This document shows positions 50,097-58,307 of a DNA stretch of 64,000 bases, in pieces. Location of the stretch: positions 5,706,501 through 5,770,500 of the forward strand of contig NZ_CP045503.2 of the NCBI RefSeq assembly GCF_007004545.3, in the 5' to 3' direction. Position numbers and translations under genes: made by a program. The number at the start of each line of letters is the position of its first letter. The first letter of the stretch is position 1. Origin of the DNA: Shewanella eurypsychrophilus (GTDB lineage: Bacteria; Pseudomonadota; Gammaproteobacteria; Enterobacterales; Shewanellaceae). The notes under the pieces were generated by a model. The model did no database searches. It had not been told where the DNA came from and saw only the letters and a list, made by a program, of their open reading frames with translations.

Positions 50097-51296
50097 CTAT
50101 AGATTGCTAGAACGACCACCTACTGAGGCTTGATACTTCTTTAAACGCTCTGAATACTTATTACGCCAAAATGGATGGTCAGTATTATCCAGTGCTAATT
50201 GCTCATGCTTAATAGCTAGCTCTAACTCTTCAGCATCTGCATAGGCTGAAGCAAGTGCATCTTGGGCAGTATGAGAAGTGGGGTAATGCTCAACGGCAAG
50301 CAGATAGATAGCTAATGCTTTTTCAGCTCCCTCGGGAGAACCATTAGCTATTTCAGCCTCGGCCAAGGCAATTAACGAATCCGTTGCTGGCACTTCGAAA
50401 CCATATTTCTCTTCAGAGAGATATTTATAGTGATCGAGTATCGCTTGCGGGCCTAGTCGTGAGATCTCCGAATCCGCTTTTAGCACCTGATGGTAATCAT
50501 TAAACAAGAGTTCGATACCATAGGCGGTCGCCAAAATCGGCTGGGTCATGTAATAGGTGCCGTCGAAGCGTTTGATGTGGTAATCCAAGGTGGATGAGGC
50601 ACTGGTTCTAATTATGGCTTCCATCTCGGCAAAGCTGGCTAACTGCCTTTCCTCAAAGCTGGAGTCACTGGTACTCATAAATAGAAAGCGTGGCTTACCT
50701 TTCATGGCTGCCAGTTTCTTAGGGGCATCTTTGATGACGTAAGCAAAGTCTTTGCTCAGTACCGGGCTGGCAACGAAATAGGCATTAAACAACTCGGGAC
50801 GGTTAATCAAAGTATATAAGCCAAGCCCTGCATTACCGGTAAAGCCATTCATAATGCGAAAACCATTGGTTCGATACTGAGTGTCGATGGCTGGCAGGAG
50901 CGCTTGCTCCATAAAGTCCAACAGTTTAGTATCACCGCGCTCCTCAATAGCTAACCCCTTCCAATCCCCTAAGGTTTTATCACCATCAGGCGCAGTCACG
51001 ATAATAGTTTCCAACCAAGGCCAATCACCATTATGACTCATCCAATCATGCATGCCATTGAGATATGCCTGGCTACGGGGGTGAAAGTCGAACATGACCA
51101 CATAGCGTTTATCTGGATTGTCGAAGTAACTCGGCGGCAAGGTCACATTGAAAGAGAGTGGCTTATCAGACAGCGAGCTAGAAACATCTAGACTGGTGTT
51201 CAGTTGCTGCGGGTCAATGCCCTGTGCTTGGCTATGAGCAGCAAATAAAGTCACAGCGAGGAGTAGAGTGATACCGAAAACAAACTGCTTTAACAT
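50097..51296 (-). CDS. Exported esterase-family alpha/beta hydrolase
   Basis: A 399-residue protein with a signal peptide (MLKQFVFGITLLLAVTLFAAHSQAQ) and an esterase D-like domain (about 35-270). Its start is LPPSYFDNPDKRYVVMFDFHP, and FRIMNGFTGNAGLGLYTLINRPELF takes the place of the usual nucleophile elbow. That motif is normally G-x-S-x-G; here it reads G-F-T-G-N, so a classical serine is not evident. The C-terminal 120 residues look like TPR-type helices (AEKALAIYLLAVEHYP, DALASAYADAEELELA). It may be an enzyme-like binding protein. ATG 51296 has GGAAG at good spacing. Confidence 0.75.
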   Translation of the reverse strand: MLKQFVFGITLLLAVTLFAAHSQAQGIDPQQLNTSLDVSSSLSDKPLSFNVTLPPSYFDNPDKRYVVMFDFHPRSQAYLNGMHDWMSHNGDWPWLETIIVTAPDGDKTLGDWKGLAIEERGDTKLLDFMEQALLPAIDTQYRTNGFRIMNGFTGNAGLGLYTLINRPELFNAYFVASPVLSKDFAYVIKDAPKKLAAMKGKPRFLFMSTSDSSFEERQLASFAEMEAIIRTSASSTLDYHIKRFDGTYYMTQPILATAYGIELLFNDYHQVLKADSEISRLGPQAILDHYKYLSEEKYGFEVPATDSLIALAEAEIANGSPEGAEKALAIYLLAVEHYPTSHTAQDALASAYADAEELELAIKHEQLALDNTDHPFWRNKYSERLKKYQASVGGRSSNL

Positions 51297-51551
51297 AAGT
51301 TTCATCTTCCATGAAATAAGTGATAGCCATCGAAGCTAACACGCTTTATGCGCTTTTAAAAACGGTCAAACTAGTAAGAAGTTGATCAGGGTATTATCAA
51401 GAGACTTACCTAAAGCAGATTTTTGGTAAATTTAGTACAGTTTGCTCACCGAATAAGCTAGCAATAGTGGTCAATTCAGCTTAGGATCGACGCATAAAAG
51501 TATTGTTATCAGTTACTGAAATAGCAATTTCAGACACATTGTGGAGTAATC

Positions 51552-52229
51552 ATGGGTATCAGAGCCATCGTTGTAGATACAGCAGGTACAACAACCGAAC
51601 TTAGCTTTATTAAGGACACGCTTTTTGCTTACTCAGCCAAGGCACTCCCCGATTTTCTTAAAGAAAATGAGCATAATGTATTAGTTGAAAACTGCATCTG
51701 CGACGTGAGGGATATCGCCCTTGAACCTGAGGCCTCACTGGAACGTGTTACTGAAATTTTACAGCTGTGGGTTGCAGAAGACCGTAAAGCAACACCATTG
51801 AAAACGCTGCAAGGTTTAATCTGGAAGCAAGGTTATTCCCAAGGTGAGTTCACTGGCCATATCTTCCCTGACTTTATCGAGAGCATCGAAGGGATTAAGC
51901 AGCAAAATATGCGTTTATATAGCTTTTCATCAGGCTCAGCAGAAGCGCAGAAGCTATTGTTTGCCCACAGTGATGGCGGTGACTTAACCCCACATTTCGA
52001 TGGCCATTTCGATACTCGTACTGGTAACAAGCTATTCAAACAAGCTTACTGCAACATCATCAACACCATCAGCTTAGCGCCGAAACAGGTACTATACATC
52101 TCAGATGTGGTTGAAGAACTCAAAGCTGCTGAAGAGGCCGGCATGCGTACCATGCAGATGGTTCGCTCAAACGATCAACGCACAGGCAGCCATAAGCAGA
52201 TCACTAGCTTTACAGAGCTGACGTTCTAA
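51552..52229 (+). CDS. mtnC: Acireductone synthase (enolase-phosphatase E1)
   Basis: A 225-residue HAD-superfamily enzyme of methionine salvage: it enolises and dephosphorylates 2,3-diketo-5-methylthiopentyl-1-phosphate. Family parts are LKTLQGLIWKQGY, HIFPDFIESIEG, YSFSSGSAEAQKLLF, HFDTRTGNKLF and YISDVVEELKAAEEAGM. Motif I reads VVDTAGTTT, whereas most E1 enzymes have DIEGTT: the acid after the nucleophile Asp is Ala here. The gene stands alone, without mtnA, mtnB or mtnD, and has its own terminator. Confidence 0.9.
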   Translation: MGIRAIVVDTAGTTTELSFIKDTLFAYSAKALPDFLKENEHNVLVENCICDVRDIALEPEASLERVTEILQLWVAEDRKATPLKTLQGLIWKQGYSQGEFTGHIFPDFIESIEGIKQQNMRLYSFSSGSAEAQKLLFAHSDGGDLTPHFDGHFDTRTGNKLFKQAYCNIINTISLAPKQVLYISDVVEELKAAEEAGMRTMQMVRSNDQRTGSHKQITSFTELTF

Positions 52230-52253
52230 TCTTCGAACATACTTTCATATTAG

Positions 52254-52281
52254 AAAGCACTCTATATAGAGTGCTTTTTTT
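52254..52281 (+). terminator. Terminator after mtnC
   Basis: AAAGCACTCTA and TAGAGTGCTTT with a 2-nt centre, followed by more T. Confidence 0.9.
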
Positions 52282-52382
52282 ATGTCTGCAGTCTATAAAA
52301 TTTGTTCAACTTGTTGCCACTATGACATGCTGCTATGCTGCCTCTCAAGTTAAACGCTTGTTTGAATAATAACGGAGTCACC

Positions 52383-52826
52383 ATGTTAGAAAAATTTATC
52401 GCACAGCACCCTATCTACACAGAGATACCTGTTGCTTGGGGAGAGATGGATGCCCTTCAACATGTGAATAATGTGGTCTATTTCAAATATTTTGAAACTG
52501 CAAGAATCGATTTTTTTACTCAAGTAAACCTACTTAGCAATCTGCAAACGACTCAAGTCGGCCCAGTACTGAGTGATAACCATGCCCGCTATAAACGCCC
52601 GGTGACTTTTCCTGATACATTACTTGTCGGCGTTAAGATTAGCGATATTCAAGCCGACCGTTTCATGATGCACTACACAGTATTTAGTCAGGCGCAGCAA
52701 GCGGTTACAACTTTAGGTAACTCGCTAGTGGTGATGTTTAATTTTAAAACTGGCAAGAAGGCTACACTGATCCCAGAGCTATTATCGGCGCTAAGAGATC
52801 ACGAAGAAGAGAAGACTGAGGCGTAA
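52383..52826 (+). CDS. Acyl-CoA thioesterase, hot-dog fold (YbgC/4HBT-like)
   Basis: A 147-residue protein with the 4-hydroxybenzoyl-CoA thioesterase pattern: PVAWGEMDALQHVNNVVYFKYFETARIDFF (split; the D-x-x-x-H-V-N-N motif, about 18-47). I start at the ATG with CGGAG upstream; an earlier ATG at 52335 adds a non-conserved extension. It would hydrolyse an acyl-CoA; the substrate is not readable. It lies next to a second hot-dog gene on the other strand. Confidence 0.85.
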   Translation: MLEKFIAQHPIYTEIPVAWGEMDALQHVNNVVYFKYFETARIDFFTQVNLLSNLQTTQVGPVLSDNHARYKRPVTFPDTLLVGVKISDIQADRFMMHYTVFSQAQQAVTTLGNSLVVMFNFKTGKKATLIPELLSALRDHEEEKTEA

Positions 52827-52912
52827 ATGGTTTAAACTGGGCTAGATCGGCTAACCTCGAGATTGAGGCTAGCTGTTGGTACGTACAGAAGTTTCTATGA
52901 CTCTATCTACAG

Positions 52913-53320
52913 CTAAACGCCTGTCAGTTGAGATAACTGCGCTTTTACACCATCAGAGATAGGCTGACTCTTATCTATACCGTAATCGTAATGCACCAAT
53001 GTGGTCTTAGCTTCTGCGGTCATCTTGCCACCCTGCCAGCTCTGCTGGGCCACCTCGAAGCTGCTATTACCCACGCGACTAATCCAAGTTTTCACCGATA
53101 CAGCTGAACCATAGTTCGTTGGCGACGTATAGGCTATGGTGAAACCCGCCACGATTAGATTCCACTGACTCAAATCTAGGCTAGGATTAAAAATCTCAAA
53201 TATCGGCTCACGGGCAGCCTCAAACCACACAGGAAGCACAGTATTATTGATATGGCCTAGGCCATCAGTTTCATTAAATCGGGGCTGAATGGCCAAGCTG
53301 AAAAAGGTCTCAGGTTTCAT
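52913..53320 (-). CDS. Second acyl-CoA thioesterase, hot-dog fold
   Basis: A 135-residue 4HBT-type protein: QPRFNETDGLGHINNTVLPVWFEAARE (split; E-T-D-G-L-G-H-I-N-N, about 13-35) and the C-terminal strand TTLVHYDYGIDKSQPI. The ATG at 53320 has AGGAAG at ideal spacing; the longer start at 53386 is unlikely. It lies downstream of the acyl-CoA ligase on the same strand, separated by about 400 bp with a terminator, so it is probably its own unit. Confidence 0.84.
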   Translation of the reverse strand: MKPETFFSLAIQPRFNETDGLGHINNTVLPVWFEAAREPIFEIFNPSLDLSQWNLIVAGFTIAYTSPTNYGSAVSVKTWISRVGNSSFEVAQQSWQGGKMTAEAKTTLVHYDYGIDKSQPISDGVKAQLSQLTGV

Positions 53321-53379
53321 ACGACTTCCTACTTTTATTCTTATTTTTATACTTATTACTTTGTTTAGTCCCTGATGAT

Positions 53380-53421
53380 ACGCCACGAAGTGGCGTACAT
53401 AGAGATGCGCAGCAGATCTAT
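53380..53421. repeat. Two-hairpin dispersed element, copy 2
   Basis: ACGCCAC-GAA-GTGGCGT, then ATAGA, core GATGCGCAGCAGA, TCTAT. Compared with copy 1 at 40096, both the first stem and the ATAGA/TCTAT arms differ by paired changes. Confidence 0.7.
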
Positions 53422-53518
53422 CTGCAGACGTTAGCGAAGTTTTCAGTGAGATGCAATGAAACAGAAATAACAGGAAAAGCAGTTACGAGTATCGAGGAGC
53501 AAGTATTAAGATCAATTT

Positions 53519-53609
53519 CTTTCCATCCATGGGAAAGTGACATAAATGCTCCTGACATTACTCCCCTCCTAGTACATCCTGTACTCTGGGGATAAGTACT
53601 TCCATGTAC
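53519..53609 (-). repeat. Cluster of three minus-strand hairpins with GGA loops
   Basis: On the minus strand: GTAC-ATGGAA-GTAC (53596-53609), AGTAC-AGGAT-GTACT (53571-53585) and CTTTCC-CATGGAT-GGAAAG (53519-53537). They lie just past the acyl-CoA ligase terminator. They show the same loop theme as the block at 42775 and the repeats at 12963 and 42487, with unrelated arms. Confidence 0.5.
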
Positions 53610-53634
53610 AAAAAAGGGATGCCTAAGCATCCCT
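53605..53634 (-). terminator. Terminator of the acyl-CoA ligase gene
   Basis: Read leftwards: AGGGATGC, loop TTAG, GCATCCCT, then a run of T. It is about 80 bp past the stop codon. Confidence 0.85.
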
Positions 53635-53680
53635 CATATTCACACTGTAATTACAGCATCTTGGCTCTTTCTATAAAATC

Positions 53681-53720
53681 CGTCACGCAGTGGCCCTATA
53701 GAGATGCGTAGCAGATCTAT
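53681..53720. repeat. Two-hairpin dispersed element, copy 3 (overlaps ligase stop)
   Basis: GTCAC-GCA-GTGGC, then ATAGA, core GATGCGTAGCAGA, TCTAT. The last arm overlaps the stop codon of the acyl-CoA ligase. Confidence 0.65.
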
Positions 53721-55513
53721 CTACCATACATCGCACTGATCTCACGAGCGTACTTATTGTAGATCACCTTGCGACGTAGCTTCATGGTCGGGGTGATTAG
53801 ACCCGCTTCCATCGAAAAAGCTTCCGGCAATAGCGTAAATTTCTTAATCTTTTCGAAACCAGCAAGATCACTTTGTAATGTCTTGAGACGCTGTTCAAAG
53901 TGCTCAATCACATAGGTATTTCTCAGCAGTTCCATCGGTGATTCATAATGAATCCCCTTCTCTTTAGCCCAAGCTTCAAGGGTTTCAAATGCCGGAACAA
54001 TCAAGGCTGAAACATAGTTCTTGGCGTCTGCAACGATGGCAACTTGCTCGATGAATGGGCAGCAACCCACTTTGCCTTCTACGCGTTGCGGTGCAATATA
54101 CTTACCGTTAGAGGTTTTCATCAGCTCTTTGATGCGATCGGTAATAAACAGGTTGCCATGCTCATCGATTCGGCCTGCATCACCGGTTTTAAGCCAGCCA
54201 TTTTCAAACGTCTGCTCTGTTTCTTGTGGTCGATTGTAGTAACCACGCATGACGGTATCGCCACGTAATAGAATTTCGTTATCTTTACCTAGCTTTATCT
54301 CAATTTCAGGTAAAGCCGCACCATTAGATCCCGGCACTCGATTAGCTAGAGTATTACAAGTTGCGGTAGCGGTAGTTTCGGTCATACCGTAGCCACATAA
54401 AACTGGCACATCGATACTCTGGAAGAAGGCACTGACATTCGGGTCAAGCGCTGCACCACCACAAGGCATAAACTTAAGACGACCACCTAAGACCTGCTTC
54501 AGCTTGCTAAAAACCAGTTTATCGGCAAGTTTCCACTGTAAGCTTAAGCCCAATGAAGCTTTATGTCGGCCCTGGCCCACTTCGGACTGCTTATGACCAA
54601 CAGACATGGCCCAAGCAAACATCTTCTGCCTGAGTTCAGGCGCTTTAATGACCTTATCCTGAACTGCGCTATATACCTTTTCTAAAAATCTCGGTACCAC
54701 ACAAAGCGTATGAGGACGCACCTGGACTATGGCTTCTTTGACCGCCATAGGGTTTTGTAAATAGACGTTATGACCGCCTCGACAAAGTACGTAGAAGCTC
54801 CAGCCTCGCTCGAAAACATGACTAAGAGGCAAGAAAGCCAGCGACACATCACCAGGCGTAAATGGCAGGAAGTTATCATGCTGCTTAACCATAGAAGCGA
54901 TATTGCGATAATCGAGCATCACGCCTTTTGGGTCCCCAGTAGTGCCAGAGGTATAAATTAATGTTAGTAAGTCATCAAGATTTGCAGCTTCAAGACGCTT
55001 ATCCAGCTCTATCAGCGTTTTTGATGGATAGCTTTCAGCAATAAGATCATCAAAATAGTGATGGTTATCATTATCCTGCAACGTCACATTTTTATCGAAC
55101 ACCACGACTTTAACTAAGCTACTACAGGTATTCGTAAGCTCACAGGCCATTTGGTAATGTGCTTGGTCACCGGCGAAAATCAATTTTGCCTTAGCATCAT
55201 CGACAATATAGCTCGCCTGCTCAAACGTACTGGTCGGATAGATAGGCACCACGACCGCACGAGTCTTGAGGCTGGCTATATCGGCACAGGTCCATTGAGG
55301 ACAGTTTTGTGCCAAAATGACGATCCGATCTTGGGCGTCGAAACCAAAATGAATCAAAGCTTGGGCAATCTTAGTGCTTATGCTGTCGAAATCACTCCAG
55401 CTCACCTTGTGCCATGGGGCCGCCATTTCGAATCCTTCGAGCGCGATAGCTTCACCTAGTTGTAGGCTTTGCTGCTTAATTAAACGTGTTAAATGATACT
55501 GCTCGAGTGACAT
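53717..55513 (-). CDS. Long-chain-fatty-acid/AMP-forming acyl-CoA ligase
   Basis: A 598-residue adenylate-forming enzyme of the bacterial FadD15/eukaryotic ACSL type. The P-loop is LIYTSGTTGDPKGVMLDYRN (about 189-208), followed by FLPLSHVFERGW, VLCGYGMTETTATATCN (about 377-393), LKTGDAGRIDEHGNLFITDR and the hinge plus lysine region MKTSNGKYIAPQRVEG. It activates fatty acids with ATP and CoA; chain length cannot be read. Single gene with its own terminator; two hot-dog thioesterases lie downstream. Confidence 0.92.
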   Translation of the reverse strand: MSLEQYHLTRLIKQQSLQLGEAIALEGFEMAAPWHKVSWSDFDSISTKIAQALIHFGFDAQDRIVILAQNCPQWTCADIASLKTRAVVVPIYPTSTFEQASYIVDDAKAKLIFAGDQAHYQMACELTNTCSSLVKVVVFDKNVTLQDNDNHHYFDDLIAESYPSKTLIELDKRLEAANLDDLLTLIYTSGTTGDPKGVMLDYRNIASMVKQHDNFLPFTPGDVSLAFLPLSHVFERGWSFYVLCRGGHNVYLQNPMAVKEAIVQVRPHTLCVVPRFLEKVYSAVQDKVIKAPELRQKMFAWAMSVGHKQSEVGQGRHKASLGLSLQWKLADKLVFSKLKQVLGGRLKFMPCGGAALDPNVSAFFQSIDVPVLCGYGMTETTATATCNTLANRVPGSNGAALPEIEIKLGKDNEILLRGDTVMRGYYNRPQETEQTFENGWLKTGDAGRIDEHGNLFITDRIKELMKTSNGKYIAPQRVEGKVGCCPFIEQVAIVADAKNYVSALIVPAFETLEAWAKEKGIHYESPMELLRNTYVIEHFEQRLKTLQSDLAGFEKIKKFTLLPEAFSMEAGLITPTMKLRRKVIYNKYAREISAMYGR

Positions 55514-55642
55514 ACTTTTGCGACCTTTTTTAGCGTACAGGTGTTCCTCTTTTAAGGTATTTTACGCGAATGGCTCAAGAAAAATAAGAGCAATAGCTCT
55601 GTTTCTGCTAAGTAAGCCACAGTTTTTTTTAAATGAAAGTGG

Positions 55643-56962
55643 TTAGACCAGATCGCCATCCCACAGTTTTTTACTTCCCCACCATAGAGTTACACTAGAT
55701 AAGGTAACTAAAGCAAGATCTCCAGCTAACCAAGGCCAAACACTGGTTTCTTCGGAAATAATGCGTAAAGAGCTAGAAACCCAGGCAGAATGAGCAATAA
55801 TTATCAACATTGTAGTGGACAGGTGTAGTGCCGATTTACAGGCGCTGCCAGCGCCTAGCAGGAAGCCACAACCAAACAATGAGCTCAAAACAAAGTGTGA
55901 CCAGATAGCCAATGTTATCGCTGGATTAAACAGTGATATCACGGCAGCAGTCAGCCCCATTATGAGCGTAAACAAGATCAGTAATTTAAATTGAGCACGA
56001 TTAAACGCATCTATCATGCCTTGCTTACCGCTAAAACCCGGTAGCATAAACAAGGTTTCTACCGCTCGCCAGCGCTGAATTCGACTCCAGTGCACCATAG
56101 TGCAAGCTACGCAGCTGAACTGCACCAGCAAAAATAGTGCGGGGATCTGCACGCCTAATAATTGAGAGAAAATAGCGATGCCGAGCGTGATTAGCGGCAT
56201 AACCAGAATGAGCATGGCTAACAAGGGGCCCATAAAGAAGTTGACCGGATGCAAGAATGCTTCGAGCTTACAGATCAACCGATAAGATTTAGCCGCTGGT
56301 ATCCATATCCCACCCATTTCTAAAGCATTTAGATAGACAGTTCGTGCATCTGGGTGCCAATGACTTCGCGAAGATTTTTGCCACGATGCCCAAGCTAAGC
56401 CTAAGTTTATGGCAAGCAGAATGGCAATCATGACCTGCGATAGATATAAGGCAATCGACTCCATAAAGAGCAAACATAGGTAGAGTAAGATCGACAGGTA
56501 ATAGACACCTGGCTTTATCTGGCACATATAGACAAACAACAGACCGAGTCCAGTTGCTAACAGAAGATGAACAAATGCCCCTTCATTGCCCACAATCAGA
56601 GAAAGCATCATACCAATGGCAAATGAAGCCAATAACATAAAAGCACTTTGAAACAGAATATTCTGTCGGTACTCGGGAATGAGTATCGACCATTCAGTCG
56701 CAGCCAATCGGTTAAGTTGCCAGGCTACCGCTGCGGACACAGAGACTTGAGTCAAACCTAACAGCAGCGGGATAATCTGAGGTTTGTTAAATGCCAAACT
56801 GGGTAGCGTCATCAATAGAGCAAGCACAGCCACACCCATAAAGCTGGCACTACCGAGATCGAAAAACCAGAAACGTGTCACACCTGACAGACGGCGCTTG
56901 AGTAGAGTTAAGCCTGTAACACCGTCACTGCCGACTGCGACATCAGTATTGGCGCTCTTCAT
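55643..56962 (-). CDS. ABC-2-like membrane permease of the GntR-controlled operon
   Basis: A 439-residue protein with about 11-12 membrane segments and short loops, no enzyme motif. It follows the ATPase gene with an ATGA overlap, so it is the likely membrane partner. Sequence families of such permeases are poorly conserved, so I infer the role from position. The transported substrate is unknown; GntR (YtrA-type) / ABC sets in other bacteria respond to envelope stress or antibiotics. Confidence 0.7.
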   Translation of the reverse strand: MKSANTDVAVGSDGVTGLTLLKRRLSGVTRFWFFDLGSASFMGVAVLALLMTLPSLAFNKPQIIPLLLGLTQVSVSAAVAWQLNRLAATEWSILIPEYRQNILFQSAFMLLASFAIGMMLSLIVGNEGAFVHLLLATGLGLLFVYMCQIKPGVYYLSILLYLCLLFMESIALYLSQVMIAILLAINLGLAWASWQKSSRSHWHPDARTVYLNALEMGGIWIPAAKSYRLICKLEAFLHPVNFFMGPLLAMLILVMPLITLGIAIFSQLLGVQIPALFLLVQFSCVACTMVHWSRIQRWRAVETLFMLPGFSGKQGMIDAFNRAQFKLLILFTLIMGLTAAVISLFNPAITLAIWSHFVLSSLFGCGFLLGAGSACKSALHLSTTMLIIIAHSAWVSSSLRIISEETSVWPWLAGDLALVTLSSVTLWWGSKKLWDGDLV

Positions 56963-57816
56963 CGGTGCAGCTCCATAAATAACTGCTCGAGGTTCAGCGA
57001 TTCGGCGTGTATTGATTGGTGTTTTGCCGCATTAAAATTATCCACCAGCACTTTATTACCCTGATGATTCAGTACATGTAGATCGCCAGGCACTTCATCA
57101 TCGGCACCTAGGCTCAATAATTTGACCTGTTCGCGGACACTATCCATCTCTTTAAAAAGTACCAACTTACCGGATTTCATCAGGGCTAGATGGCTGGCAA
57201 CACGCTCTAAATCTGAGGTGATATGCGAAGAAAACAGTACAGCTGAGCCTGAATCTAATGCCAACTCGAACAGATCAGACATAAATTTACGTCGAGCAAT
57301 AGGATCTAAACTGGCCACAGGCTCATCTAAGATAAGTAGCTTAGGTCGATAGGCCATGGCCATGATCAAGGCGAGAGACTGACGTTGACCCACCGAAAGG
57401 CGTTGTACTTGCTGAGCTGGATCCAGATCGAAACGTTCTAGCCAGGTATCTTCAAGTGCTCGGTCCCATTCAGGGTAGAAGCTGCGGTGTAATTCTAGCG
57501 AGCGTGAGACACTAAAACCTTCATAGCCAAAAGGCTGCTGAGGTACATAACCTATCTGCGCCTTAGCTGCAGAGCTCAGTTGATGAACTGGCTCACCTAA
57601 AGTGGTAATTGAACCAGAATTAGGCTCGATAATCCCCAGAGCACAACGCATCAAGGTCGACTTACCAGCGCCATTTTGCCCCAAAAGGCCGACAACCATA
57701 CCAGGATAAAGCGACATGCTCAGTTCATTGAGCGCTGTTTTATCGGCTGTAGCCTTAGCTGAGAATCGTTTAGTCACTTTGCTAAACTCGAGAATCGGCG
57801 CTTGGTTCACATCCAT
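56959..57816 (-). CDS. ABC transporter ATPase of the GntR-controlled operon
   Basis: A 285-residue ATPase: Walker A GQNGAGKST (about 44-52), Q-loop YVPQQPFGYEGFSV, signature-like LSVGQRQSLALIMAM (LSVGQ instead of LSGGQ), Walker B LLILDEPVASLDP, and switch FSSHITSD. It has a C-terminal extension of about 70 residues. It lies 31 bp downstream of the GntR gene and overlaps the permease. Typical of exporters of the YtrB/CcmA-like group. Confidence 0.9.
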   Translation of the reverse strand: MDVNQAPILEFSKVTKRFSAKATADKTALNELSMSLYPGMVVGLLGQNGAGKSTLMRCALGIIEPNSGSITTLGEPVHQLSSAAKAQIGYVPQQPFGYEGFSVSRSLELHRSFYPEWDRALEDTWLERFDLDPAQQVQRLSVGQRQSLALIMAMAYRPKLLILDEPVASLDPIARRKFMSDLFELALDSGSAVLFSSHITSDLERVASHLALMKSGKLVLFKEMDSVREQVKLLSLGADDEVPGDLHVLNHQGNKVLVDNFNAAKHQSIHAESLNLEQLFMELHR

Positions 57817-57847
57817 CAGTTCAATCCTTTGTTTTATTTGGTTTTCA

Positions 57848-58216
57848 CTACCAACAACTTTCGATGAGCTTTATCAGTTCATCTCGGCTTATTCCTAGCT
57901 GTTTGGCCTGAGACAACAGATTGTCGACGTCCGGCTTAAGTAACTGAGCACTCGAGGTGGTCTCACTCGGTTCACGTTTTGCAACCCGTGTCGGTTGGCC
58001 ACGTCGCCTCTCTAACCAGCCTTGCTCAACCAGTTGCTGCACCGCTCTGGATACCGTCATCGGGTTCACAGAAAGATGCTCAGCCATCTGCCGCACCGAA
58101 GGCAGCACTTGTTCTGTTTCTAGTTGGCCACCCACAATCAAACGCACTATCTGTTCGCTCAACTGCCGATATATAGGTTCGCCACTACTGGGGTTGACAT
58201 TTATTAGTTCTAACAT
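57848..58216 (-). CDS. GntR-family (YtrA subfamily) regulator
   Basis: A 122-residue regulator with the GntR winged helix near the N-terminus (PIYRQLSEQIVRLIVGGQLETEQVLPSVRQMAEHLSVNPMTVSRAVQQLVEQGWLERRRGQ, split across residues about 15-75) and a short helical tail. The small C-terminal part is the mark of the YtrA subfamily. It is the first gene of the GntR-ATPase-permease operon, so autoregulation is likely. Candidate operators lie at 58228-58261, shared with the divergent hydrolase/ABC operon. Confidence 0.9.
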   Translation of the reverse strand: MLELINVNPSSGEPIYRQLSEQIVRLIVGGQLETEQVLPSVRQMAEHLSVNPMTVSRAVQQLVEQGWLERRRGQPTRVAKREPSETTSSAQLLKPDVDNLLSQAKQLGISRDELIKLIESCW

Positions 58217-58227
58217 TAGCCTTTAGA

Positions 58228-58261
58228 TACTGTATTAATACATTGATACACCGATACAGTA
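58228..58261. promoter_or_regulatory. Candidate GntR operator in the divergent promoter
   Basis: Outer arms TACTGTAT (58228-58235) and ATACAGTA (58254-58261) are exact inverted repeats. Inside lies the perfect 12-bp palindrome TGTATTAATACA (58231-58242). The site sits 12 bp before the GntR start and 47 bp before the hydrolase start, so it could control both operons. Confidence 0.55.
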
Positions 58262-58307
58262 ATAATCTAACATAGATTGAATAATTTTCAACAAAGGAAT
58301 TGGCAAC

